A stretch of DNA of 64,000 bases from Kiloniella litopenaei. GTDB taxonomy: Bacteria > Pseudomonadota > Alphaproteobacteria > Kiloniellales > Kiloniellaceae. Shown here one piece after another: positions 35,619-43,488 of this stretch. Within the stretch, counting starts at the first letter, position 1, and each line of letters begins with the position of its first letter. The position numbers were made by a program, and so were the translations under genes. The notes beneath the pieces are model-generated. The model was not told where the DNA came from. It made no database searches and saw only the letters and a list, made by a program, of their open reading frames with translations. Location of the stretch: contig NZ_LANI01000002.1 of NCBI RefSeq assembly GCF_000982415.1, forward strand, positions 186,001 through 250,000, given 5' to 3'.

Positions 35619-35737
35619 GCTTTTGCAAATCTCGAAGCACAAAACAGAACTAAAAAAACCATAGTAAAATATAGGGGCAAAATAATAGCTGTAAAATATA
35701 GTCAGGAAGATATCACAAAAACTGAGTGTTCAATGAC

Positions 35738-36547
35738 TTACGGCTTTAAACGATCCGCTTCGTAACGTGCCTTGATGTGGGAAACCATTGGGTAAAGCGC
35801 AGCAAAGGTCGCGATCAGAAAACCGTATCCACCTTCCCGATACCCTTTTCGCCCAATAAAACACCGCCAAAAACGGCTTATAATACGGCGCGCGTTGTGG
35901 GGCATCGTCCCGATATCACCGCTATCCAGCAGATCCTTTGCCCTTGCCGTTGTATAGGAATCAAAACGTCTGATCATATCGGATATATTATCATCCACAT
36001 AGTGAACCAGTCTGTTTTGTAATTTGTGCCCTCGACGGGCGCCATCTTTCCAGTGAAGCTTTGGATGAACACGTTCTTTTCCCCAACGCTTTACACCTTT
36101 TCGGCAGAGACGGGAAACCGATCCAGTACCAAATTGCGCGCCCCAGCCATATCGAACACGATTTTTACCAATATAATTATCAACGGGCAGAAGATAATAA
36201 TCAGCATCAGCATGCGCTACAGTCATACAAATTTCTTTTGCCAAAGCGGGTAAAATACGCTCATCCGCATCTAATTCGAGTATCCATTCACCACGACAAG
36301 CATCATTACCGACATTTCGTCGGTCCCCTTCTATCGGCCATCCACCTTCGACGATACGATCAGTATATTCCAACACAATTGATTTTGACCCATCTGTACA
36401 ACGATCAAGAACGACGACAATTTCGTCGCAAAATTTGATTCCTTCCAGACAATCACGAATACGCTCTTCTTCGTTGTGTATCACAACCAAGGCTGATAAT
36501 TGAATTTCCCTGTCATTGTCCTGTGATGCATTCATCTCTATCGGCAT
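35738..36547 (-). CDS. Glycosyltransferase family 2 (WaaE/KdtX-like)
   Basis: The 269-residue GT-A protein begins LSALVVIHNEEERIRDCLEGIKFCDEIVVVLDRCTD. The DxD-type metal site is in WILELDADERI. Basic residues (RYGWGAQFGTGSVSRLCRKGVKRWGKERVHPKL) and the late HYVDDNISDMIRRFDSYT fit the beta-1,4-glucosyltransferase WaaE/KdtX group of LPS core synthesis. A short hydrophobic C-terminal segment may bind the membrane. It follows the GT9 gene with 30 bases between them, in one operon. Confidence 0.87.
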   Translation of the reverse strand: MPIEMNASQDNDREIQLSALVVIHNEEERIRDCLEGIKFCDEIVVVLDRCTDGSKSIVLEYTDRIVEGGWPIEGDRRNVGNDACRGEWILELDADERILPALAKEICMTVAHADADYYLLPVDNYIGKNRVRYGWGAQFGTGSVSRLCRKGVKRWGKERVHPKLHWKDGARRGHKLQNRLVHYVDDNISDMIRRFDSYTTARAKDLLDSGDIGTMPHNARRIISRFWRCFIGRKGYREGGYGFLIATFAALYPMVSHIKARYEADRLKP

Positions 36548-36577
36548 GATTTTTTCCAGTTAACAACCAAGATCAAT

Positions 36578-37582
36578 CTAGATCTCCGTCTCGTTATTTT
36601 GTCCTCGGTTACACAGCTCCTGTGCAGCAGAAACAACAGTCTCCACAGCAAGGGATTTCATGTAGCTCTCAACCCCGTGACTGTAATCATAATTCGGATG
36701 GCTTACTATTTCTCGATAACTTTCAGGTGTACGAATACAGGCACAGTCTGCCCCCCAGGGGTGATAACGCCATTCGGGGCTAGGTCCAAATAATCCCAGA
36801 GTTTTAACCCCTGCCGCAGCAGCAAGATGCATCAGACCGGAATCATTCCCAACAAACAGATCACAGCGTCTTAAACAAGCCGCAGCCGTAACCAAATCAT
36901 GGCCGATCAGGTCTATAACTTTTTCGGAAGGTAAAGACGACAACACAGATTTTATTTGTTCTCGCTCATGAGGGGCTGCCAAGACCATCAGTCGTGCACC
37001 GGGAAGGACGCCCTCTGCCCCGGTAAGAGCATCGATCAATCCGATGAATTTTTCCACAGGCCACTGCTTCCCGCTCCAGTTCGCAGCGGGGCCTACGGCA
37101 AGAACTTTCGATCCCTCTGGGACCAATTCCGCAGCTTTTTGATTATGTGTCTCATCGGTCCAAACCACTGGAGATGGCGGCTCAACACTATTGAGAACTT
37201 TGGACAGCTCCACTATACGATGAACCTTGTCATCCTTGGCAGAATTAACCAACCTGCGCCCGGTCCATAGGAAATAACTAATACCGGTTCCCCGCATATC
37301 AACGACAACATCCCAGCGTTTTTTCACACAACGCGTCCACAACTTTAGCCAATGTGCGTGGTATTTTTGCTTTTTTATGACGATGATTTCTTCCAATCCG
37401 GGTACAGCTTCATATAAAGAAGCAGATGCCTGTCCAACAGCAACTGTTACCTTTGCGCCGGGGTATTGGTCCAACATCGCCTGTAAAACACCGTTAGACA
37501 AAACGGCATCGCCAATTCGGTTGGCCGTGATAAAAAGAATTCTCAACGCAGTTGTTCCACCATTGGGCAGTTGTCCCACCAT
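36578..37582 (-). CDS. Glycosyltransferase family 9 (heptosyltransferase-like), second
   Basis: The GT9 features are LRILFITANRIGDAVLSNGVLQAM at the N-terminus, VGPAANWSGKQWPVEKFIGL, and the donor site VGNDSGLMHLAAAAGVKTLGLFGPSPEWRYHPWG. The start is ambiguous. The ATG at 37582 lies in a tandem repeat and adds VGQLPNGGTTA. A TTG at 37546 gives the family-standard N-terminus and has GGTGGA upstream. It probably adds a heptose or similar sugar to LPS core, together with the GT2 gene downstream. Confidence 0.87.
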   Translation of the reverse strand: MVGQLPNGGTTALRILFITANRIGDAVLSNGVLQAMLDQYPGAKVTVAVGQASASLYEAVPGLEEIIVIKKQKYHAHWLKLWTRCVKKRWDVVVDMRGTGISYFLWTGRRLVNSAKDDKVHRIVELSKVLNSVEPPSPVVWTDETHNQKAAELVPEGSKVLAVGPAANWSGKQWPVEKFIGLIDALTGAEGVLPGARLMVLAAPHEREQIKSVLSSLPSEKVIDLIGHDLVTAAACLRRCDLFVGNDSGLMHLAAAAGVKTLGLFGPSPEWRYHPWGADCACIRTPESYREIVSHPNYDYSHGVESYMKSLAVETVVSAAQELCNRGQNNETEI

Positions 37583-37587
37583 TGGGA
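37550..37587. repeat. Two-copy 19-bp tandem repeat at a start region
   Basis: AGTTGTTCCACCATTGGGC (37550-37568) is followed directly by a copy with two changes (37569-37587). Each copy contains CAT, an ATG on the minus strand, but the 19-base period puts the two ATGs in different frames. Only the upstream one opens the glycosyltransferase frame. Confidence 0.85.
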
Positions 37588-37670
37588 TGATTAAATCGGG
37601 TGTAGATGATTTATAGCAAGCTTACTCTTTCATCAACACTTCTAACACCTTATATATCACAAGACACATT

Positions 37671-37692
37671 TCAGGACAGGGAACAGTCCTGA
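37671..37692. promoter_or_regulatory. Short hairpin in ygfZ leader
   Basis: TCAGGAC (37671-37677) and GTCCTGA (37686-37692) form a seven-base stem with an eight-base loop, 54 bases before the ygfZ start. It may be an operator or an RNA stem; the evidence is symmetry alone. Confidence 0.3.
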
Positions 37693-37746
37693 CAAAAGAC
37701 CCAGATGCTGTGTTGATCTGATATTGCTTAAAGAGACTGAATAAAA

Positions 37747-38640
37747 ATGAGTAACATCGCTGCCATTAAACTTGACCACCGTACCATCCTGAAACTGGAT
37801 GGCGAGGACCTTGTCCCTTTCCTTCAGGCGGTCGTTACTCAAGACATCGGGCGGGTGTCCCCAACAAAATCAGTCTGGTCCGCGTTATTAACGCCACAGG
37901 GCAAATTTTTGCATGATTTTTTTGTAGCATCATCCCCCGAAGGCGGGTTTTTGCTTGATTGTGAAAAAGAACGCGCCGCGGATCTGTTACGCCGTTTGAA
38001 GCTGTATAAAATGCGTTCAAAAGCGACATTGGAACAGACAGATAACCGCTATAGCATTCTTGCTCTTCAAGGACAGAATTTAGATCAAAAATTTGGTATC
38101 CCACTAGAAAAAGGCGCCAGTAAAGCGATTGCTAACGGCTGTATTTACATCGACCCACGCCACCCGGCTATGGGTGCTAGGGCGATTATCCCGACTGATA
38201 AACTGTCAGATTTTCTGAAAGAAAATGCACTTTCGGAAAGCACACTTGCCGATTATGACCAGATCAGGGTCGCGCTGGGGATCCCCGATGGTAGCCGTGA
38301 TCTGGAGGTTGAAAAATCAATTCTGTTGGAAAATGGTTTTAATGAACTAGATGCCATTGACTGGGACAAAGGATGCTACATCGGACAAGAACTTACAGCC
38401 CGAACCAAGTATCGCGCCCTTATCAAAAAACGCCTTCTGCCTGTAAAATTGACTGGTTCAATACCTGAAGCAGGTTCAGACATAACCAACTCGGGCAAAA
38501 ATGTTGGTATTCTTCGGTCTGTGTACGGTAACCTCGGTCTGGCAACACTAAAAATAGATGCCATTGGTTCTGACCAGTTACTTTGCAACGGAACAAATGT
38601 GACGCCCTTGCTTCCAGATTGGATAGAAATCGACGCATGA
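37747..38640 (+). CDS. ygfZ: Folate-binding protein YgfZ (GcvT-like)
   Basis: YgfZ is a folate-dependent protein that helps iron-sulfur cluster enzymes. The 297-residue protein has the GcvT fold and the defining motif K-G-C210-Y-I-G-Q-E in DWDKGCYIGQELTART, with the conserved redox cysteine. It is in the usual bacterial size range. ATG 37747 gives the standard N-terminus. The stop overlaps the start of the acetyltransferase gene (ATGA), so the two are translationally coupled. Confidence 0.92.
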   Translation: MSNIAAIKLDHRTILKLDGEDLVPFLQAVVTQDIGRVSPTKSVWSALLTPQGKFLHDFFVASSPEGGFLLDCEKERAADLLRRLKLYKMRSKATLEQTDNRYSILALQGQNLDQKFGIPLEKGASKAIANGCIYIDPRHPAMGARAIIPTDKLSDFLKENALSESTLADYDQIRVALGIPDGSRDLEVEKSILLENGFNELDAIDWDKGCYIGQELTARTKYRALIKKRLLPVKLTGSIPEAGSDITNSGKNVGILRSVYGNLGLATLKIDAIGSDQLLCNGTNVTPLLPDWIEIDA

Positions 38641-39155
38641 ATAAGCTTGATCAAAAATTCGAGCAAAAGATCGTTAAAGATGACGATTCTTCTTCTCTGA
38701 TTGATTTGATAAAGTCATGTTATGAAGAATACGCAGATCGCGGCATTGTATTTGATATCCAAGAAGAGCCGGATCTTTTAAAACCTGCGTCTTACTTTAA
38801 ACTTCATAACGGTCATCTTTTTGGAGTTAGCACCACAATAGATCCAGAAAGATTAATAGCAGTTTGCGGTTTCATACAATCAAATCCTGATTATTTGAAA
38901 GTTCATTCTATGGAATTGAAGAAACTTTATGTTTGCTCTGACTATCGGGGATGTGGCCTTGCACAACACCTTGTGAAAGAAGTTATTCAGGAAGCTCATA
39001 TAAGAAAGGTCTCTGAACTCTTGCTTTGGACTGACACACGATTTACCAAAGCTCATCAATTGTACAACAAGCTCGGTTTTATAAAACAGAAAACGACCCG
39101 AAAATTATCAGATAAAAGTAATACAGAAGAGTTCTGCTATCGCTTGACTATTTAA
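38637..39155 (+). CDS. GNAT-family N-acetyltransferase
   Basis: The 172-residue protein has the GNAT core. A beta4 strand in MELKKLYVCSDYRGCGLAQHLVKEVI includes the acetyl-CoA pyrophosphate loop Y-R-G-C-G-L-A, where Cys replaces the commoner Lys or Gln. The late LWTDTRFTKAHQLYNKLGFIKQ is the usual motif B. The substrate is unknown. It starts inside the ygfZ stop codon. Its base composition (A/T-rich codons) looks lower in GC than ygfZ, which hints at a separate origin. Confidence 0.87.
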   Translation: MNKLDQKFEQKIVKDDDSSSLIDLIKSCYEEYADRGIVFDIQEEPDLLKPASYFKLHNGHLFGVSTTIDPERLIAVCGFIQSNPDYLKVHSMELKKLYVCSDYRGCGLAQHLVKEVIQEAHIRKVSELLLWTDTRFTKAHQLYNKLGFIKQKTTRKLSDKSNTEEFCYRLTI

Positions 39156-39168
39156 TAAACGAACAATC

Positions 39169-39501
39169 TCAATGCCCCGAAGCACTTGAGACCAAATTAA
39201 GTATCAACACGCCACCAAGGATCATACCAATGCCGATGACACCTGCCAGATCCATTTTTTCTCCATAGATAACCATACCCAAACCTGCGGTAAGGACAAT
39301 TCCAGCCCCGGACCACACTGCATAGGTCACACCAATGGAAAGTTGACGAGTGACAATGGACAACAGATATACGGCAATTAAATAGCCGACGATAGAAACA
39401 GTTGTCGGTAAAGGCTTTGTGAAACCATCAGCAGCTTTTAAAGAGAGCGTCGCGATAACCTCGCTTGCAATGGCAATAGCCAAGATCAGATAAACTGACA
39501 T
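39169..39501 (-). CDS. Small multidrug resistance (SMR/EmrE-type) transporter
   Basis: The 110-residue protein has four membrane helices and the SMR signature. The essential glutamate lies in helix 1 (ASEVIATLSLKAADGF), and helix 3 contains YAVWSGAGIV. Size and pattern match EmrE/SugE homodimers that exchange cations for protons. The frame is open upstream to 39543, but ATG 39501 gives the EmrE-like N-terminus and has AAGG upstream. It converges on the acetyltransferase gene, with 13 bases between the stops. Confidence 0.9.
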   Translation of the reverse strand: MSVYLILAIAIASEVIATLSLKAADGFTKPLPTTVSIVGYLIAVYLLSIVTRQLSIGVTYAVWSGAGIVLTAGLGMVIYGEKMDLAGVIGIGMILGGVLILNLVSSASGH

Positions 39502-39597
39502 AAATTTCGCCTTGAAAATAAAGAAAATGACCGGGGGAAACAAAGAATCCAGAATTGATGCTTCTTTGGATATTTAGCCACAAAACCGCCTAAAGAA

Positions 39598-40824
39598 CTA
39601 GCTTGTTTGTGGCACTTCAATCCAGTTTTCCAAAAAAGCTCGTAGGTTCATAATATCAGGCCACCCCGCAGCGACATCAATCTTCATTTGGCGCGCCCGA
39701 TCCAGATCGTGATCAGGCAAGGCACGATAACTAAAGATTGCGGCTTTTCCCGCCGGCGCCCCCAAATCTTTTAACCAATCAAGCTTATAGAGCATTGAAC
39801 TGGACGGACCCGAGGGGTGGGATTTGGGATTGAAATATCCTGTTTTACATTCAACGAGGTAAAGCCTGTTGTTACAAAGAAATGCAATATCAATTTCATT
39901 TCTGGAGCCTGTCGGTGATTCGATATTCAAACCACTGGCGATATCCCCAATTTGTACGGGATAATTCTGTTCTGCCCAATCATCTTTCAGCTGATTTATA
40001 ACGCCATACCCATACAGTTCGAACCACCCGCCTCTCATGAATCTGGCCGCTTCATTCCCCCTGAAAACCAGATGCTGTTTTTTCCATTCCACCAGTCCGG
40101 TTTCACGAAAACAATCAACCATCTTCATAAAATCGGGGTTTTTCGTCAACTTATGTGAAACAGGACCAGCCCGATAAAGTCCCTTGCTTTCTTTTGCCCG
40201 GCTCATATATCCGTTTAACGCCCCAATTACCGGCGAAAATTTCTTTATATTGCCGGCCATTTTTGCGCCCAGTTGCATCTGTTGTTTGTCAAGCGCATGT
40301 CGCACAGGTTTTGGGGCAATAACTTTAAATCCATTCCCTGATAAAACATCTTCAAGCAAGGCATTATCAGGGATATCAGAAGGCGCACCGTCCCCCCCAT
40401 TTAACCAGACAATCCGGTCATTTCGGGTATCAACCAAAAAGGCAGGTAAATGGTTTCGCATGAAGACCGCAACAGCCGCCATGCTCAATGCTTTTCCTCC
40501 GCCAGACGCGTTTAGAACAACAGATCGTTTTTCTTGTGGAGACAGGGTTTCAAAAACAATTGAGATCTGCCCAATCAGGTATGAAATATCAACGGGGTCA
40601 ACACCTTCATCAATCGTATGGATATCCACAACAATCTCGTGTCCGGTCAATGTTTCCTTTAGATATCTGGCCTGATCAAGATGGCGGTGGTCACATAACA
40701 ACAAAACCCTTTTTGGGGGAAAGAAATCACTGTTCCCGATATCAGCAAGAGCCGGGTTCAGGTTTGGTAAACTGGTATCCGATACCAGACAAATATGGAC
40801 AGGCCCCGTACTGCTGTCGGTCAT
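39598..40824 (-). CDS. CARF-PD-(D/E)XK nuclease, Card1/Can2-like (DUF1887)
   Basis: Card1/Can2 proteins are nucleases switched on by cyclic oligoadenylate from type III CRISPR complexes. The 408-residue protein shows the order expected. An N-terminal Rossmann CARF domain (about 8-150) begins VHICLVSDTSLPNLNPAL and has the ligand-loop-like VLNASGGGKALSMAAVAVF (103-121), a variant of the usual N-x-TGGTK. A winged-helix-like middle follows (about 175-265). The C-terminal PD-(D/E)XK domain has GGWFELYGYGVI (265-276), D312 in NEIDIAFLCNN and E325-C-K327 in LYLVECKTG. All catalytic positions appear intact. No CRISPR array, cas10 or cas6 is in the window. It overlaps the upstream meaB by four bases, so the two are translationally coupled. 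Confidence 0.82.
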   Translation of the reverse strand: MTDSSTGPVHICLVSDTSLPNLNPALADIGNSDFFPPKRVLLLCDHRHLDQARYLKETLTGHEIVVDIHTIDEGVDPVDISYLIGQISIVFETLSPQEKRSVVLNASGGGKALSMAAVAVFMRNHLPAFLVDTRNDRIVWLNGGDGAPSDIPDNALLEDVLSGNGFKVIAPKPVRHALDKQQMQLGAKMAGNIKKFSPVIGALNGYMSRAKESKGLYRAGPVSHKLTKNPDFMKMVDCFRETGLVEWKKQHLVFRGNEAARFMRGGWFELYGYGVINQLKDDWAEQNYPVQIGDIASGLNIESPTGSRNEIDIAFLCNNRLYLVECKTGYFNPKSHPSGPSSSMLYKLDWLKDLGAPAGKAAIFSYRALPDHDLDRARQMKIDVAAGWPDIMNLRAFLENWIEVPQTS

Positions 40825-41771
40825 GCACGTAATGCAAAATTTAATTTTGTCCCCACCACAGCCAATAAATCAAAGGGCGAAACCCCATCCAACTGCTCAG
40901 GAAGCAACCCGTTGTTTTGAATAAACGCAACCCCCTTGCACCCGAAATTATCCTTCAAACCATCAAAAAGCCATTCTTGCGCTTGTGTTTCCCGCCTTTT
41001 AGACAGCTCTCCCGTCGTTGACATCCATGTATTGTGTTCGTCAAGCAGAGCTATAAATTTCTGAATATCCCCAGAATTACTTGATGATAATGATAAAACT
41101 TTCACATCCCATTTATCTGTACGCGGCACCGTCAGGGATAATGCCCCACGTAAATCGGCCTTGGCTCGTTCAGCCGCTTTGCCCAAATCAGCTTTTGTTA
41201 CCAGTGCAATATCGGGAATTTCTGCAATACCTGCTTTCATGAATTGTAACGCATCCCCCGAACCGGGCTGAACACAAAACACGATGCTATCGGCGACACT
41301 TGAAACATCCGTTTCCGATTGACCAACCCCGACCGTTTCAATCAGCACAATATCAAACACAGCTCGCATCAACACCATCGCAGCAACGGTATGATCGGAC
41401 AAACCACCCAACCTTTGCCGTGCGGCCATTGATCGTACAAAAACGCCCTGATCATCAGGATCCGTAGAAAACCGAACCCGATCCCCCAAAAAAGCCCCAC
41501 CGGACTTTTTGGACGATGGATCAATTGCAATCACCCCCACAGTACGATTAGCTTTGCGATAACACGAAATCATTTCGGACAATAAGGTGGATTTTCCCAC
41601 CCCTGGAGGTCCAGTAATACCAATCACCTGGGCCCGGGGTTGAGCATAACATTCACTTAACAGTGGCAACATCATCTCATATGACTGCTCTAAAGCTGAA
41701 AGTGCGCGAGAAAAAGCCAACTTACCGCCGCCACGCAAAGTCATCAGATCGGGTATCACGTACTCTTTCAT
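40821..41771 (-). CDS. meaB: Methylmalonyl-CoA mutase-associated GTPase MeaB
   Basis: MeaB is a G3E-type GTPase that protects and loads B12 on methylmalonyl-CoA mutase. The 316-residue protein has Walker A GPPGVGKST (54-62) and the MeaB-specific AIDPSSKKSGGAFLGDRVRF. DIVLIETVGVGQSETDV is the base-binding switch region and LVTKADLGKA carries the guanine motif. No mutase subunit gene is close by. Its stop overlaps the start of the CARF nuclease gene, forming a two-gene operon. ATG 41771 gives the usual N-terminus. Confidence 0.92.
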   Translation of the reverse strand: MKEYVIPDLMTLRGGGKLAFSRALSALEQSYEMMLPLLSECYAQPRAQVIGITGPPGVGKSTLLSEMISCYRKANRTVGVIAIDPSSKKSGGAFLGDRVRFSTDPDDQGVFVRSMAARQRLGGLSDHTVAAMVLMRAVFDIVLIETVGVGQSETDVSSVADSIVFCVQPGSGDALQFMKAGIAEIPDIALVTKADLGKAAERAKADLRGALSLTVPRTDKWDVKVLSLSSSNSGDIQKFIALLDEHNTWMSTTGELSKRRETQAQEWLFDGLKDNFGCKGVAFIQNNGLLPEQLDGVSPFDLLAVVGTKLNFALRA

Positions 41772-41889
41772 GACCTAATTTGCCCCTTGCTCCAGACCAT
41801 CAAAACATGATGCTAGCAAAACCATTAAGAGTGAGCATTAAATAACTACCCCTTTTGCTTAATTCATTATAAATTTCTAGAATAATAAG

Positions 41890-42801
41890 ATGCCTCAAGA
41901 AAATAACCGCAAAAGAAGGCCAGGGATGACAGAAGAACAAGGGATAGAATATGGTGACGAGGGTAACCTTGCAAAGAGGGTAGCCGACTTACTTCGGGTC
42001 GATATTGCAACAGTTAACAATGATAATAATACATCCTCAAAGCCACTTTTCAGCGCGAAAGACTTTTCTGTCTTTGACCATCTGCATTCCAGGGGCCGCG
42101 CAGCAACTCAAGAACTGAGTGAATATCTGTCAGCCCACCCTGGCTCTGAACTTCTTGATATTGGCTGTGGCATCGGTGGCCCAGCGCGCTTCATCGCTGA
42201 ACGATTTGTATGCAAGGTACATGGCATTGATCTGACAAAAGATTTTTGCGAAACCGCAGTGCTGTTGAACCGTTTGTGTGGACTAGATAAACGTATTCAG
42301 ATCACCCATGGCGATGCTTGTGATATGCCCTATGACGACAATCATTTTGATACCGTTTGGACCCAACACACATCCATGAATATCGCGGACAAGAACGCGT
42401 TTTATTCTGAAATCAAACGGGTTCTCAAGCCCGGTGGAACTTTTTTATTTCACGACATATTTTCAAACGACGCCTTACAAACAGACGAAGAACGCCAAAT
42501 ACACCTGCCTGTTCCATGGGCAAGCCGTCCAGAGCACAATCACCTCGTCCCCGGGGAAGTTATTCGAGATATCTTGAAAGATCTGGGGTTTCACCGAGAA
42601 ATCTGGACAGATGTGACCGCTGAAACACACCTGTGGTTCCATAACTACAATGGTGCAAACAACGGCCAAAACACATTGTCAAAAGATCTGAACCCCACAC
42701 TTTTTATCGGCAGAGATTTCCCCGAACGCGCCAAGAATTTGAAAAAAAATCTGGCATTAAACAAAATCTCTATCATACAGGGCGTTTTCAGAAAGGGTTG
42801 A
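41890..42801 (+). CDS. Class I SAM-dependent methyltransferase
   Basis: The 303-residue cytoplasmic protein has the SAM-binding motif I LLDIGCGIGGPARFIAERF (near residues 92-110), the acidic post-I loop VHGIDLT and VLKPGGTFLFHDIF as motif III. The pattern resembles UbiE/sarcosine-type methyltransferases and small-molecule N- or C-methyltransferases. The substrate is unknown. A 50-residue N-terminal part precedes the Rossmann domain. It diverges from meaB with a spacer of about 120 bases. Confidence 0.85.
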   Translation: MPQENNRKRRPGMTEEQGIEYGDEGNLAKRVADLLRVDIATVNNDNNTSSKPLFSAKDFSVFDHLHSRGRAATQELSEYLSAHPGSELLDIGCGIGGPARFIAERFVCKVHGIDLTKDFCETAVLLNRLCGLDKRIQITHGDACDMPYDDNHFDTVWTQHTSMNIADKNAFYSEIKRVLKPGGTFLFHDIFSNDALQTDEERQIHLPVPWASRPEHNHLVPGEVIRDILKDLGFHREIWTDVTAETHLWFHNYNGANNGQNTLSKDLNPTLFIGRDFPERAKNLKKNLALNKISIIQGVFRKG

Positions 42802-42923
42802 TTACAAACATTCTACCTAAGCCAATAGTAACACCCAAGATAACCATCAAGACGTAACGAAGAGATTGATGTTTCTGTGATTGAAAATTTCCCCTTACGA
42901 AAAACCAAGGAAAAGATACAAAA

Positions 42924-43355
42924 ATGCTAACCCCCTTCCACATTGCCGTTCCCGTACGCGACATTAACGAAGCCAGAGAGTTTTATGGCTCAAAAATGGG
43001 TTTTTCCGAAGGTCGTAGCAGCGACAAATGGATCGATTACAATATGTTCGGTCATCAATTCGTTGTTCATCTGGACGAAACACTGGGCAAGGATGGTTCA
43101 GTCGGGCAAATTCGAAATGCCGTTGATGGTCATGGCGTCCCCGTTCCACACTGTGGCGTTGTTCTACAGATGCAAGACTGGCAAGCCCTTGCCGATCGCA
43201 TGCGTGAAATCATCGATGACTTTATTATCGAACCCTATATCCGCTTCGAAGGTGAAGCCGGAGAACAGGGCACCATGTTCTTTACCGATCCTTCTGGAAA
43301 CGCACTGGAATTCAAAGGCTTCAAGAATATTGAAAAAGAACTCTTTGCCACTTAA
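42924..43355 (+). CDS. VOC-family (glyoxalase/dioxygenase-like) protein
   Basis: The 143-residue protein has two beta-alpha-beta-beta-beta modules. The N-terminal strand is FHIAVPVRDINEAREFY and the C-terminal FTDPSGNALEFKGF. His in HIAV, His in PHCGVV and Glu in LEFK are candidate metal ligands. The family includes glyoxalases, dioxygenases and epimerases, so the reaction cannot be named. Proximity to meaB raises methylmalonyl-CoA epimerase as a thought, but the sequence does not have that protein's typical pattern. AAGGAAAAG precedes ATG 42924, and a strong terminator follows. Confidence 0.87.
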   Translation: MLTPFHIAVPVRDINEAREFYGSKMGFSEGRSSDKWIDYNMFGHQFVVHLDETLGKDGSVGQIRNAVDGHGVPVPHCGVVLQMQDWQALADRMREIIDDFIIEPYIRFEGEAGEQGTMFFTDPSGNALEFKGFKNIEKELFAT

Positions 43356-43394
43356 GGCACAGTTTCTCACAGTAAAAGAACAGATTTCTCATAA

Positions 43395-43420
43395 AAAGGG
43401 CCGCACAAATGCGGCCCTTT
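43395..43420. terminator. Rho-independent terminator after VOC gene
   Basis: A perfect 11-bp stem (AAAGGGCCGCA at 43395-43405 with TGCGGCCCTTT at 43410-43420) closes a four-base loop and is followed by a T-rich tail on plus. It also separates this unit from the convergent RND operon. Confidence 0.85.
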
Positions 43421-43488
43421 CTTCCTTGCTTTCGGACGGAACCATCGGGGAATAGAAATACCCGAAAGCGCAGAATAGATTATAGCAT

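Noticed and set aside
39598-40824. Search for a CRISPR array or cas genes around the CARF nuclease
   Set aside because: None found within the window; flanking genes are an SMR transporter and meaB, and spacers are too short to hold an array.
42924-43355. VOC protein as methylmalonyl-CoA epimerase next to meaB
   Set aside because: The sequence pattern is that of a generic glyoxalase-like protein, and the gene is in a separate, oppositely oriented unit from meaB.
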